Shown in pieces: positions 8,585 to 17,352 of a DNA stretch of 64,000 bases (positions are counted from its first letter, which is position 1; every line of letters starts with the position of its first letter). The notes beneath the pieces were generated by a model, which was not told the origin of the DNA, ran no database searches, and saw only the letters and a program-made list of their open reading frames with translations. Source of the DNA: UBA4781 sp963674975 (GTDB taxonomy: Bacteria > Chloroflexota > Anaerolineae > Anaerolineales > Anaerolineaceae); assembly GCA_963674975.1 (NCBI GenBank), contig OY771913.1, positions 2,479,442 to 2,543,441 on the forward strand. Reading direction: 5' to 3'. Made by a program: the position numbers and the translations under genes.

Positions 8585-9418
8585 TCATTCCTCTTTTTCT
8601 TTTCCCTCGTTTTCCAGTGCTTGAATATAAGTATCCGGATCAGGAATTGGCTCGGGATATTTCATTTTTAAGGATTTCAATGTATCAACGATCACCGTAC
8701 CCACACACAGGTTGCGGTACCAGTTGCGGTTGGCTGGAATGGCATACCAGGGCGCCCAAGGGGTGCTGGTCTTGTTCAGCACATCTTGATAAGCTGCCTG
8801 ATAGTCTCCCCACAGCTTTCGTTCTTCCAGGTCATTGGGATTGAATTTCCACTGTTTCTTTGGATCGGTGAGACGTTCCAGAAAGCGCTGTTTTTGTTCT
8901 TCCAGATCGATATGCAGGTAGAATTTCAAGATGGTGATGCCTTCTTCCGCCAGCATCTTCTCAAAGGCATTGATCTGTTCGTAGCGTTTTTTCCATACTT
9001 CTTTTGGTACTAATTCGTGCACCCGCACCACCAGCACATCTTCGTAATGAGAACGGTTGAAGATCACCATCTCGCCTTTGGCAGGGACTTTGGGATGCAC
9101 CCGCCACAGATAATCATGTGCCAGTTCAATGGGGGTGGGGACTTTGAAATTGGCGATCTTTACACCCTGCGGATTCACTTTCTCCAAAAGAGAACGAGAA
9201 GTACCGTCCTTTCCTCCGCTATCCATGGCTTGAAAGATCACGAGGACTTTATGCTTCTGTTCGGCATACAGCACTTCTTGCAGTTCAGCCAGTTCTTTCT
9301 GCAGAGTAGCAAATAATTTTCGAGCCTCTTTCTTTTTCCCTTCCCAATCCCCTAGATCGTTGGCGTCCAGTTTCTTGAGTTTGATCGGTTTTTCAGGGTC
9401 AATTTTATAGCGCTGCAT
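8585..9418 (-). CDS. ppk2: Polyphosphate kinase 2 family protein
   Basis: A 277-residue PPK2 family phosphotransferase, which moves phosphate between polyphosphate and nucleotides in the cytoplasm. The Walker A-like motif is FQAMDSGGKDGTSR, the Walker B/lid region is FNRSHYEDVLVVRVH, and the lid contains the arginines of RFLERLTDP. NRNWYRN near the C-terminus is also typical. Length and motifs fit the single-domain forms (class III, AMP- and ADP-using), but the substrate class is an inference. AAGGAG lies 5 bases upstream of the ATG. It is the last gene of a leftward group with the DUF1028 and methyltransferase genes, and its end faces the NifS-SelD gene 19 bases away. Confidence 0.92.
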   Translation of the reverse strand: MQRYKIDPEKPIKLKKLDANDLGDWEGKKKEARKLFATLQKELAELQEVLYAEQKHKVLVIFQAMDSGGKDGTSRSLLEKVNPQGVKIANFKVPTPIELAHDYLWRVHPKVPAKGEMVIFNRSHYEDVLVVRVHELVPKEVWKKRYEQINAFEKMLAEEGITILKFYLHIDLEEQKQRFLERLTDPKKQWKFNPNDLEERKLWGDYQAAYQDVLNKTSTPWAPWYAIPANRNWYRNLCVGTVIVDTLKSLKMKYPEPIPDPDTYIQALENEGKEKEE

Positions 9419-9427
9419 GATTTCTCC

Positions 9428-10348
9428 TTAGTTCTCCAATTCTTGCAAGATCCTGTCTAGCATTTCTTTATCATCCGGGAAGAATCCGGCGGCAGGCAGC
9501 CGCTGCAGTGCTTCTGACCAATCTTTATTTATTTTGAAAACAGAGTGAAAAATAGGCAGGGCTTCCTGCAGATGACCGTTGGCTGCCATGGTAACTGCCT
9601 GCCAGAAAGGGAGTTCATCAATATCAGGAGCCAGACTGGCACCCAGGCTGTATTCTTTCATCGCTTCGGGCATTGCATCTTTTACCAGGAATTCATCCCC
9701 TTTATTCATGTGTTCGTAGGCGCGCTGGATATGAAGGAGTCTTTCCAGTTCTACCAGCGGCTCGGGATGATCATCCACGCGCAGATTCACGAGGATATGC
9801 TCATATGGTTCTTCGCTGCGGACGCCATCAACCACGAGCATGGCGGCGCTTTGTTTCCCGCGGATATCTCCGCCTTCGGCTTGAGCTGCCTGCAGGGCTG
9901 ACAGCATGCGTTCTGCCAGATCGCCCTGCGCTTTCTGGAATGCTTCCGCCATTGCTCCCCAGACAGTGTCATTCTTCATCATATTCGCCTGCACGGAAAA
10001 GCCATTGCCTGCTACATGCCCGGCTTTGGTGATACAGCAGGTTCCGGTATGTACTGCCGCGTTTCCGTGGGCATCCACCATAGCGACCTGCCGGTTTTCT
10101 CTGCCTTCATCTTCTGCCAGCAATGTTTGCAGTGCTTCACGTGCGCTTTTCCCTTCGCGCATCAGCTTCAGCCCCTGTGGACCGTAGCTGACCTTTACCG
10201 ATGATTGGGTGGCAACAGCGCCTACTCCTGCCTCTACCCAGGGGCAGAGTGAGCCGACATTGAACCAGTGGGATTGTACGGCTGCGCCGAATTGTCCGCT
10301 CTTTTCATCTCTGGCAACGATGGAATAGGTATGTAAGAAAGCTTCCAT
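9428..10348 (-). CDS. DUF1028 family protein (Ntn-hydrolase-like) with C-terminal helical domain
   Basis: The N-terminal 210 residues match DUF1028: TYSIVARDEKSGQFGAAVQS, GVGAVATQSSV, HTGTCCITKAGHVAGNGFS. These proteins share the fold of N-terminal nucleophile hydrolases, but their reaction is unknown to me. The last 90 residues (AYEHMNKGDEF through EMLDRILQELEN) look like a TPR-type helical repeat. I choose ATG 10348 because GGAGG lies 7 bases upstream of it. A longer frame starting at 10378 would overlap the upstream methyltransferase by 13 bases and has no such site. The gene sits 17 bases after the methyltransferase stop, consistent with one operon. Confidence 0.85.
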   Translation of the reverse strand: MEAFLHTYSIVARDEKSGQFGAAVQSHWFNVGSLCPWVEAGVGAVATQSSVKVSYGPQGLKLMREGKSAREALQTLLAEDEGRENRQVAMVDAHGNAAVHTGTCCITKAGHVAGNGFSVQANMMKNDTVWGAMAEAFQKAQGDLAERMLSALQAAQAEGGDIRGKQSAAMLVVDGVRSEEPYEHILVNLRVDDHPEPLVELERLLHIQRAYEHMNKGDEFLVKDAMPEAMKEYSLGASLAPDIDELPFWQAVTMAANGHLQEALPIFHSVFKINKDWSEALQRLPAAGFFPDDKEMLDRILQELEN

Positions 10349-10365
10349 ATTTTCCTCCGTAAAGC

Positions 10366-11268
10366 TTACTTTTTCCATAGGGCATAGATCGCCCGTGAAA
10401 GATATCTCTGACTGCTGGTTTCCTGCTGCACCAATTCACCGGCGCTGATGGTTCCACCCCGGTTTTGCAGTTTTTCCTGTGCGGCGCGCAGCAGGGTAAG
10501 AGCTGAAGCTTTCACCGCGTATGCTGTCAGCAGTAAAAATGAAGCCTGCGGGCTGAGAATTTCTTCGCAGGCTTGCAGCAGATTGGGTAGATACTTGTAA
10601 AACTCCCACACCTCACCGTTGGGACCGCGTCCGAATTTTGGCGGATCCAGCACGATGGCATCATAGGATTTCTGACGGCGCGCTTCACGTTTGACAAATT
10701 TCAAAGCGTCATCCACGATCCAGCGAATGGGTTTTTCCTGCAATCCGGATAAATCTTGATTGACTTTTGCCCAACTCACTGCTTTTTTTGAGGCATCCAC
10801 ATGCGTGACCTGCGCACCCGCATGCGCAGCAAAGAGAGTCGCCATACCGGTATATCCGAACAGATTGAGCACTTTCATGGGACGTTTGTTTTTCATGATG
10901 TGGTTATGCAGCCACTGCCATTGTGGAAACTGCTCTGGGAAAAGCCCGATGTGGCGCGAGCTGGATAGCTCGATCTTGCAGCGAACGGCGCCGACTCCGA
11001 TATCCCAGGACTTGGGAAACTGCCGGTTGAATTTCCAGGTACCGTTTTCATCCTGTGAGGGGGAAAGATAGACAGCATCTGCTTTCTGCCATTCCTGTTC
11101 AGAAAGACTCTTCATCCAGAATGCTTCGGGTTCGGGGCGAGATAGGACGACCTTTCCGTAACGCTCTAATTTCATCCCATCCCCACTGTCTAATAATTCA
11201 TAATCTTCCCATCCGTGTGCGATGGTGATTGGAATTGAATTTATGGAATCGAGTTCTTTATTGTTCAT
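10366..11268 (-). CDS. Class I SAM-dependent methyltransferase, RlmI/RlmK-like
   Basis: A 300-residue methyltransferase with motif I VLNLFGYTGMATLFAA, the acidic SAM-binding turn THVDAS, and the catalytic-loop motif DAIVLDPPKFGRG. DPPK in this family (PF10672, 23S rRNA cytosine-C5 methyltransferase relatives) points to an RNA base methyltransferase. The N-terminal 90 residues are not a recognisable PUA domain but may be a reduced RNA-binding region. The ATG is preceded by AGGA at 7 bases. It is the first gene of the leftward group methyltransferase-DUF1028-PPK2. Substrate position is unknown. Confidence 0.85.
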   Translation of the reverse strand: MNNKELDSINSIPITIAHGWEDYELLDSGDGMKLERYGKVVLSRPEPEAFWMKSLSEQEWQKADAVYLSPSQDENGTWKFNRQFPKSWDIGVGAVRCKIELSSSRHIGLFPEQFPQWQWLHNHIMKNKRPMKVLNLFGYTGMATLFAAHAGAQVTHVDASKKAVSWAKVNQDLSGLQEKPIRWIVDDALKFVKREARRQKSYDAIVLDPPKFGRGPNGEVWEFYKYLPNLLQACEEILSPQASFLLLTAYAVKASALTLLRAAQEKLQNRGGTISAGELVQQETSSQRYLSRAIYALWKK

Positions 11269-11588
11269 TTGTATCCTGTATCATTCTTAAGTTAAATCGC
11301 TTACCAGATCATTCTCTATCAATGCTTTTATCGTATCTTTTTTATATGCCTACGTCAAACAATTTAGAACGCTGTCTATATCTTAAACGAACACCTTAAA
11401 AAACCCTACTTGTATGGAAATCCGGGATGAATATCATTCTAATTATTCTATAATTTATTGATGATTTACAAATTGACCTCATGTACAGTATATATTCGAA
11501 TGTCCCTATCTGTATATGAGTAGTGATTTATAGGGATGGAAAAAGCCTGATTTCATACAAACAAAATTAATTCAATGAGGAAATAACT
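11269..11588. other. Divergent AT-rich intergenic region
   Basis: No convincing gene lies in these 320 bases between the methyltransferase (minus) and the binding lipoprotein (plus), so both promoters should lie here. I see no clean -35/-10 pair. A 7-base inverted repeat, TCCCTAT at 11503-11509 and ATAGGGA at 11530-11536, lies about 50 bases upstream of the lipoprotein start and could be an operator or hairpin. GAGGAAATAACT just before 11589 supplies the ribosome binding site. Confidence 0.4.
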
Positions 11589-12749
11589 ATGAAAAGAAAA
11601 AAATTTATGCTTGCGATCACACTCTTATTTTTGCTCTCAATATTATTGGCTGGATGTTCCGAAACTGCTGGAGCAGTACCAGAGACAACAGAAGGACAAT
11701 CTGTAGAACCGTCTGTTGATGAAGAAGAAGTTACCCCTGAAGCAGAAGAAGCACTTGTGGATAGCCAGACCTGTCAGGCAATCAAATTACCGGATAGTTT
11801 TACGCTTAAAGAAACGCAAGATATTGTCGTTGGGTATGTAAAGCGATTTGAATGGAAACCACAGCAAACCGCTGATTTTCAGCAGGCTTGCAATGAACTT
11901 GGCATTCAATGCGTTTATGGAGATGATATATTCCAATTGATTGACCAGGGAGTGAGTGCGATCGTTCAAGACGCGGACTACATCAGTGTGGAGGGAATTA
12001 CCAGTGATATTGATCGCGCCTGGCAAAGTGGGGTTCCTGTTTTTGTATTGAATGCAGCTCCATCCGGGATGGTTCATGCATATACTATCGCAATTGATTA
12101 TAACCAGTGGGCAGCTATCAGCCTGGAATGGATGGCAGAGAACATGGATGGACAGGGTGAGATGATTCTTGTTTATCCCGGAGAGAATCCTCCATACATG
12201 GAAGCGATCGAGGAATTTTTTGTAAAATACCCGGATATTGTTGTGGTGGAGCAAAAAACCGGGATGTATAATGCACACGATGAACTTCAGCCAGATGTTG
12301 TCAATTTTATAAATACCTATCCGGATTTGAAAGCTATCTGGACTACTGAACAAATGGATCGTGTTTATTGGGGGTTGAGGGATGCCGGAATTGCTGCTGA
12401 AGACTATCCGCTATTGGTCACCGGTGCAAATACCGAAGGATTGGATATGTGGGTTTTTAAAGTGGAAGAAGATCCAAATTTCGAAAGCATAGCGGTTATC
12501 GATCCTTCCGGGGTTGCTTATGATGCGGTTTATGCGGCGTATTACCTGCTTACTGGCTATTCGATCAATGATGCGGCTCTGGGAGGGGAAAACTGCACCA
12601 CACTTTCTGTCCCTATTCCTGTAGTAACCAGCGATAATCTAGAGGAATGGTGGGCTGCATATGAATCTCAAGGGGTCAGTTATGATATCTGGCTGGATGA
12701 GTTCATGACACCGGAGATGATCCTGGAACAATGGTTCCTTGAGAAATAA
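11589..12749 (+). CDS. Periplasmic-binding-protein-like lipoprotein (sugar type)
   Basis: A 386-residue exported lipoprotein. The signal peptide ends in the lipobox LLAGC (Cys at about residue 23), followed by an acidic low-complexity linker (EEEVTPEAEEA). The rest has the alternating pattern of type I (Peripla_BP_4) sugar-binding proteins: VVGYVKRFEWKPQQTADF, a Q-G-V-x-A-I-V segment, GEMILVYPGENPPYMEAI, and DLKAIWTTEQ. No permease or ATPase gene is adjacent, so it either feeds a distant transporter or acts as a sensor. It ends 42 bases before a strong terminator and so looks monocistronic. Confidence 0.8.
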   Translation: MKRKKFMLAITLLFLLSILLAGCSETAGAVPETTEGQSVEPSVDEEEVTPEAEEALVDSQTCQAIKLPDSFTLKETQDIVVGYVKRFEWKPQQTADFQQACNELGIQCVYGDDIFQLIDQGVSAIVQDADYISVEGITSDIDRAWQSGVPVFVLNAAPSGMVHAYTIAIDYNQWAAISLEWMAENMDGQGEMILVYPGENPPYMEAIEEFFVKYPDIVVVEQKTGMYNAHDELQPDVVNFINTYPDLKAIWTTEQMDRVYWGLRDAGIAAEDYPLLVTGANTEGLDMWVFKVEEDPNFESIAVIDPSGVAYDAVYAAYYLLTGYSINDAALGGENCTTLSVPIPVVTSDNLEEWWAAYESQGVSYDIWLDEFMTPEMILEQWFLEK

Positions 12750-12791
12750 AAGATATTCTCCTTTTTCAGAAGGACTTGTTTAGAAGTATTC

Positions 12792-12820
12792 ATAAAACGG
12801 CTGATTATCAGCCGTTTTAT
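12792..12820 (+). terminator. Rho-independent terminator-like hairpin after the binding lipoprotein
   Basis: A perfect 13-base stem (ATAAAACGGCTGA / TCAGCCGTTTTAT) around a TTA loop. The T-run is part of the stem, so it could act in both directions. It separates the lipoprotein from the aminotransferase. Confidence 0.85.
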
Positions 12821-12873
12821 ATTTAATTAAAGAAGATTCAAGTAGAATAGGGGTGTTTATGAATCGAGGAAAA

Positions 12874-14031
12874 ATGGCATACAATTTTGATATCTCAATT
12901 GATCGAAGACACAGCGATTCAGTAAAATGGAATATATATCCCGAAGAGATACTGCCCATGTGGGTGGCGGATATGGATTTCTATTCACCTCCGGCGGTGA
13001 TCGAAGCGCTAGAAAAGCGAGCCAAACATGGCGTTTTCGGCTACGCTATAGAACCGCCTGACCTTGATGAAATTGTGATCCGGTGGATCGCAGAACAATA
13101 TAAAATGCAGGTCGAGCCGGAGCACATTATATTTATCCCGGGTGTGGTAACGGGGCTGAATTTAGCAAGCCGCGCTTTCCTTTCCCCGGGAGATGGCTTG
13201 ATGTTCCAACCGCCCATCTATCCACCTTTCTTCAGTGTGGGTGGTCCAACCGGTTTGGAGAATCATACGGTGGATCTGGTTCAAATTTCTGATGGCTCTT
13301 ATCACATAGATTTTGACACACTGGAAAAAGGTTTGAAGAAGAATACAAAAATGTTCCTGCTGTGTAATCCCCATAACCCGGTGGGGCGTGTTTTCACCAG
13401 AGAAGAATTGACCTGTATTGCAGATTTCTGTCTGCAGCATGATCTGCTGCTGTGTTCGGATGAGATCCACTGCGATCTGGTCCATCAGGGAAATATACAT
13501 ATCCCGGTTATGTCATTGAATGAGGAGATCGCACAACGTACCATTATGCTGATCGCGCCCAGCAAAACATTCAACATTGCCGGATTGGGCTTTTCTGTGA
13601 TGATCATTAAAAATAAAGACCTGATGGAGCAGATGAAAAAATCGCTGCGGGGCATCTTGCCGCATCCCGATCTTCTGGCAGTACAGGCAGCCCGCGCAGC
13701 TTACCTCTATGGAAAAGACTGGCTGCAGGAATTGATGGTTTATTTGCAGGGGAACCGTGATTTCTTATTTGATTTTGTAAGATCAGAATTGCCCGGTATC
13801 TCCATGACAGCGCCGCAGGGTACTTTTCTAGCCTGGCTGGATTGCCGGAAAACATCCTTTGCAGAGGATCCCTATTCTTTCTTCTTGAATGAAGCAAAAG
13901 TAGGGTTGAACAATGGGGAAGACTTTGGCGCAGTAGGGAAGGGATTTGTGCGCTTGAACTTTGGCTGTACACGAGCAAAACTAGAAGAGGGATTAATCCG
14001 TATAAAACAAGCAGTGAAAAGTATCTCCTGA
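12874..14031 (+). CDS. MalY/PatB-type aminotransferase (putative C-S lyase)
   Basis: PLP-dependent aminotransferase of fold type I, 385 residues from this start. The N-terminus MAYNFDISIDRRHSDSVKW and PMWVADMDF are hallmarks of the MalY/PatB subgroup, which cleaves cystathionine or cysteine conjugates (beta-lyase). The PLP lysine is in APSKTFNIAG, CNPHNPVGRV holds the conserved Asn, and FVRLNFGCTR supplies the carboxylate-binding Arg. I prefer ATG 12874 because GAGG lies 5 bases before it and family members begin here. GTG 12853 and ATG 12859 are in-frame alternatives. A real substrate cannot be assigned. Confidence 0.9.
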   Translation: MAYNFDISIDRRHSDSVKWNIYPEEILPMWVADMDFYSPPAVIEALEKRAKHGVFGYAIEPPDLDEIVIRWIAEQYKMQVEPEHIIFIPGVVTGLNLASRAFLSPGDGLMFQPPIYPPFFSVGGPTGLENHTVDLVQISDGSYHIDFDTLEKGLKKNTKMFLLCNPHNPVGRVFTREELTCIADFCLQHDLLLCSDEIHCDLVHQGNIHIPVMSLNEEIAQRTIMLIAPSKTFNIAGLGFSVMIIKNKDLMEQMKKSLRGILPHPDLLAVQAARAAYLYGKDWLQELMVYLQGNRDFLFDFVRSELPGISMTAPQGTFLAWLDCRKTSFAEDPYSFFLNEAKVGLNNGEDFGAVGKGFVRLNFGCTRAKLEEGLIRIKQAVKSIS

Positions 14032-14063
14032 AGGAAATTAATTCTGGTAGGATTGTAGAAAAG

Positions 14064-14684
14064 ATGAATGAGAAAATAGAAAAACAACACGAAAAGAAAA
14101 GCGGTTTTACACGCTTTATCCTCATTGCCGGTACATTGTTTTGTTTCTTATTTTTATTAAGAGCCTTGGGCTCTTATTTGATCGTTTCCAGCGAGCTTGA
14201 GTATGCCAATGCCATCGTGGTCCTCAGCGGCGGTGATGAGAGCCGCATGCAGGAAGCGCTGGAACTCTATAATGATAAATATTCACCACTGATCATTCTC
14301 ACGGAAACCGGGGACGTGGTGGAGGGTTATGATTACCTGCACAGTTTCGATATGCGTATCGAACTGCTGAATAACGGTATTCCCAGTGGAAATATTTTGC
14401 TGACCGATCAGAAAGCCACCAGCACACAGGAAGAGGCGGAAGCGGTGAAGCGCTTGCTTACTTCTCGCCAGTTGACATCCTGCATCGTTGTCACCGATCC
14501 CTATCATACCCGCCGGGCATACCTGATCTTCAGAGACGCATTTAAGGATACGGGTATTAAAGTTATGATCCATCCGACTTCTCCCCATTGGTTCAATGCG
14601 AACACCTGGTTCTTGAAATTGAATGGTTGGCGCTTCGTTGTTCTGGAATACATCAAGCTTTTTACATATAAAGTAGGGCTCTAG
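14064..14684 (+). CDS. YdcF/DUF218 family membrane-anchored protein
   Basis: A 206-residue protein with one N-terminal membrane helix (about residues 14-36), then a DUF218 domain: NAIVVLSGGDESRMQEALELY, ATSTQEEAEAVKRLL, VVTDPYHTRRAYLIF. Relatives (E. coli YdcF, SanA, ElyC) are tied to envelope polysaccharide or peptidoglycan precursor metabolism, and YdcF binds SAM. The exact activity is unknown. It starts 32 bases after the aminotransferase stop and is likely co-transcribed with it. Confidence 0.85.
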   Translation: MNEKIEKQHEKKSGFTRFILIAGTLFCFLFLLRALGSYLIVSSELEYANAIVVLSGGDESRMQEALELYNDKYSPLIILTETGDVVEGYDYLHSFDMRIELLNNGIPSGNILLTDQKATSTQEEAEAVKRLLTSRQLTSCIVVTDPYHTRRAYLIFRDAFKDTGIKVMIHPTSPHWFNANTWFLKLNGWRFVVLEYIKLFTYKVGL

Positions 14685-14758
14685 CTGCAATTTTTTCTGG
14701 AAGGATAGCTGCTGGTTCCATGGGTTGCCATGTATAATTAGTCATCAAGGAAACTTTC

Positions 14759-15403
14759 ATGCGCAGTAGAGCAACTATTTATCTGATTTTTATTCTTTCA
14801 TTTTTATTATCAGCCTGTTCGGTGAGTTTTCCATCTGACCATCAATCGGGAGAACTGTTGATGGTGGATGATTTTTCTTCCCCGAATCTCGAATGGAATG
14901 TTTGGAAACGGGATGATGGGTCAACCGTGGGATACTATCAGGAAGGGCTGGTATTTATCATCAATTCGCCCAATACTGATTACGTCAGTGCAGCGAACAG
15001 CGTTTATACCAATACGCGTACAGAAGTAATTGCCAGCAATCTTAATGGATTAATGAATAATGGGTTCGGTCTTGTGTGCCGATATCAGGATGATTCCAAT
15101 TATTATGCATTTATAATCTCTTCCGATGGGTATTACGGCATCGTACGTGTGCTGTATGGTGGATATACCGTGTTGAATGGAGGAGAGCTGCAGTATTCCG
15201 AATTCATCCATCAGGGAGAAAGCACCAATCACATTCGGGCGGATTGCAGCGGTAATCAGCTTGCTCTATTTGTGAATAATATCCAGCTTGCCCAGGTTCA
15301 GGATGATGTGTTTTCAGAAGGTCAGATCGGATTGACCGCCAGTTCTTTTGCAGAATCGGGTGTGGCGATCTTGTTTGACGATTTTCTCGCAATTTATCCA
15401 TAA
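14759..15403 (+). CDS. Lipoprotein with LamG/ConA-like beta-sandwich domain
   Basis: A 214-residue lipoprotein: signal peptide with lipobox LLSAC (Cys at residue 20), then DDFSSPNLEWNVWKRDDG, GLVCRYQDDSNYYAFIIS, LFVNNIQLAQVQDD and VAILFDDFLAIYP. This order matches laminin-G/3-keto-disaccharide-hydrolase-like jelly rolls that are common in Chloroflexota surface proteins. It shares the same layout with the lipoprotein at 54267-55145, suggesting distant paralogy. The next gene starts 2 bases after its stop, so it is cotranscribed with mtaB. Function unknown; surface carbohydrate binding is a guess. Confidence 0.7.
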   Translation: MRSRATIYLIFILSFLLSACSVSFPSDHQSGELLMVDDFSSPNLEWNVWKRDDGSTVGYYQEGLVFIINSPNTDYVSAANSVYTNTRTEVIASNLNGLMNNGFGLVCRYQDDSNYYAFIISSDGYYGIVRVLYGGYTVLNGGELQYSEFIHQGESTNHIRADCSGNQLALFVNNIQLAQVQDDVFSEGQIGLTASSFAESGVAILFDDFLAIYP

Positions 15404-15405
15404 CT

Positions 15406-16689
15406 ATGAAGGTTTTTTTAGGTTCTATCGGCTGTCGACTTAACCAGAGTGAACTGGAGATTTTTGCTGCTGAGCTGCGGGCTGCCGGACATGAAATTGT
15501 CGGGGATCCAGAAGAAGCTCAAGCGGCGGTTGTAAATTCCTGTACGGTTACGGCGGCGGCTGAAGCTGATTCACGCCAGCTTGTGCACCGCCTGCAGCGT
15601 CTGGGTGTAAAGAAAATCTATCTTACCGGGTGCTGGGTTTCAGTGGATGGACAGTCAGGGGAATTGGATTCGATGGAAAATGTAGTGATCATCCCCAACC
15701 ATGCCAAAATGGATCTGGCGGAAGCTTATTTTAATAACGGGGAAAGATTACGGCAGGAAAAAATTGCACGTCTGCCGCTGCCTGGTAAAGCCAGAAGGAC
15801 ACGTGCTTTCATTAAGGTACAGGAAGGGTGCGATTATCACTGTACATTCTGTATAACCCGTATCGCCCGCGGGAAAAGTATCAGCCGCCCGCTGGATGAG
15901 ATCATGGATGATATCAGGTCAGCACTTGAAGCGGATGTGAAGGAAGTGGTACTGACCGGTACGCAGCTGGGCGGGTGGGGGAAGGATCTACCTGGAGAAA
16001 AAAATATTGCGTTCCTGGTTGGTACAATCCTGAAACAGACAGACATCCTGCGCTTAAGGTTGAGTTCTATTGAACCGTGGGATATCAAGGAAGATTTTTT
16101 CCCATTCCTCACTGATGCTCGCTTCTGCAGCCATCTGCATTTGCCACTGCAGTCCGGTTCAGCCGTTACCTTGAAACGGATGGCAAGAACCATGCCGCCC
16201 TCTGCATTCTTAAAGTTGCTGGAAAAGATCCGTTCTTTCGATCCAGATATTGCTATCACCACGGATATTGTGGTCGGTTTTCCCGGAGAGAGCGAAACAG
16301 ATTTCGACGAGAGTTTACAGTTTGTAAAAGAGATGGAGTTTGCCGGAGGGCACATCTTCCGCTATTCACCGCGACCGGGCACACCTGCGGCAGGATATTC
16401 TGACCAGGTTGATGGTCTGGAAAAAAGAGAACGGTATGAGCGCATGCATATGGTATTGAAAGAATCGGCTTCTCGCTATCGCAACGGCTTTCTTGGAGAA
16501 GCGATCCCTATTCTCTGGGAAAAGGGGGAAAAAGTGAAGGATGGTTATTGGCTTATGGATGGGCTCTCAAGTAATTATCTGAGGGTACAAGCTGAGGCGG
16601 TAGAAAATTTATGGAATACCATCTCTATGGTTCATCTGGAAAAGGAGCAAATGAAGGGACTTAAAGGTGTGATAGCAATTGAGTCTTGA
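15406..16689 (+). CDS. mtaB: tRNA (t6A37) methylthiotransferase MtaB-type
   Basis: Radical SAM methylthiotransferase, 427 residues. The N-terminal UPF0004 domain holds three cluster cysteines (SIGCRLNQ, NSCTVT, TGCWV). The radical SAM motif is EGCDYHCTFCITR. The sequence CRLNQSE with an intact NSCTVT and a MtaB-like length points to the MtaB branch, which makes ms2t6A at position 37 of tRNAs reading ANN codons, rather than MiaB or RimO. A short TRAM-like C-terminus (about residues 365-427) follows. The rpmH promoter elements begin inside its last codons. Confidence 0.9.
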   Translation: MKVFLGSIGCRLNQSELEIFAAELRAAGHEIVGDPEEAQAAVVNSCTVTAAAEADSRQLVHRLQRLGVKKIYLTGCWVSVDGQSGELDSMENVVIIPNHAKMDLAEAYFNNGERLRQEKIARLPLPGKARRTRAFIKVQEGCDYHCTFCITRIARGKSISRPLDEIMDDIRSALEADVKEVVLTGTQLGGWGKDLPGEKNIAFLVGTILKQTDILRLRLSSIEPWDIKEDFFPFLTDARFCSHLHLPLQSGSAVTLKRMARTMPPSAFLKLLEKIRSFDPDIAITTDIVVGFPGESETDFDESLQFVKEMEFAGGHIFRYSPRPGTPAAGYSDQVDGLEKRERYERMHMVLKESASRYRNGFLGEAIPILWEKGEKVKDGYWLMDGLSSNYLRVQAEAVENLWNTISMVHLEKEQMKGLKGVIAIES

Positions 16690-16730
16690 CAAAACATTTA
16701 CAAGAAACTGATTACTCCTTATGGTATAAT
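16686..16730 (+). promoter_or_regulatory. Promoter of the rpmH-rnpA cluster (extended -10)
   Basis: TATAAT at 16725-16730 is preceded by TG one base away (ATGGTATAAT), an extended -10. A TTGACA at 16686-16691 and a TTTACA at 16697-16702 lie too far upstream (33 and 22 bases) for standard spacing and may not contribute. The same TGGTATAAT pattern precedes tyrS. Confidence 0.6.
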
Positions 16731-16785
16731 TTTCCCGCTATATCAAAAGAAAGAAATTAATCGTTAGAAGAAGAGGATATTACAC

Positions 16786-16956
16786 ATGCCGAAAAGGACA
16801 TATCAACCACGTATACGAAAGCGTGTTCGTGTTCATGGTTTCAGAAAACGTATGGCTACTGCTGGTGGAAGAAACGTGTTAAAGAGACGAATTGCACGTG
16901 GAAGACACAGCCTTGCAGTGACCAAGAACAACCATGTGAAAAACGTTCGCTGGTAA
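16786..16956 (+). CDS. rpmH: 50S ribosomal protein L34
   Basis: A 56-residue basic protein beginning MPKRTYQPRIRKRVRVHGFR and ending HVKNVRW, with the L34 core FRKRMATAGGRNVLKRRIARGR. It assembles into the large ribosomal subunit. GAGG lies 8-12 bases upstream of the ATG. It is followed 42 bases later by rnpA, the usual order, but the gene upstream is mtaB and not dnaA. Confidence 0.98.
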   Translation: MPKRTYQPRIRKRVRVHGFRKRMATAGGRNVLKRRIARGRHSLAVTKNNHVKNVRW

Positions 16957-16998
16957 ATTCAGCATAATTCTAATGAAAACTATTTCACCGAGTGGTGA

Positions 16999-17352
16999 GT
17001 GAATCGAAAATTTCGACTTACGAAGAGCGCGGACTTTAAAAAAGTAAAAGACTCGTGCGCTGCTTATTATCACCCGATCGTGAAAATGGCAATTCTTCGC
17101 AATGAACTACCATGTTCTCGATTTGCAGTGATCACCGCTAAAGTTATTGGAAATGCAGTTGAGCGAAATCGCTGCAAACGAAAGCTACGAGCGGTGTTAA
17201 ATATATTAAAAAGCAGCTGTGAATCTGGATGGGATATAGTTTTTATCGTCCGAAGAGGTTTTTTACAATCAAGTGTGTGCGAAATACAAGCTGTTGTTGA
17301 AGATCTATTTCTTCAAGCAGGCTTGTTGAAAAACAAAGAAAAAAATTTATGA
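16999..17352 (+). CDS. rnpA: Ribonuclease P protein component
   Basis: A 117-residue basic protein that supports the RNase P ribozyme in removing tRNA 5' leaders. The family signature is GNAVERNRCKRKLRAV (the RNR motif), and the N-terminus NRKFRLTKSADFKKV is typical. The start is GTG at 16999 with only a weak upstream GGTGA. Its TGA overlaps the ATG of yidD by 4 bases (ATGA). Confidence 0.96.
   Translation: MNRKFRLTKSADFKKVKDSCAAYYHPIVKMAILRNELPCSRFAVITAKVIGNAVERNRCKRKLRAVLNILKSSCESGWDIVFIVRRGFLQSSVCEIQAVVEDLFLQAGLLKNKEKNL

Noticed and set aside
15390..15410. TTATCCATAA near 15396, close to a DnaA box, and CTATCCACA-like at about 11757 (reverse)
   Set aside because: Only isolated near-matches inside or beside coding sequence; no cluster, no AT-rich unwinding region and no dnaA gene, so no replication origin is called.
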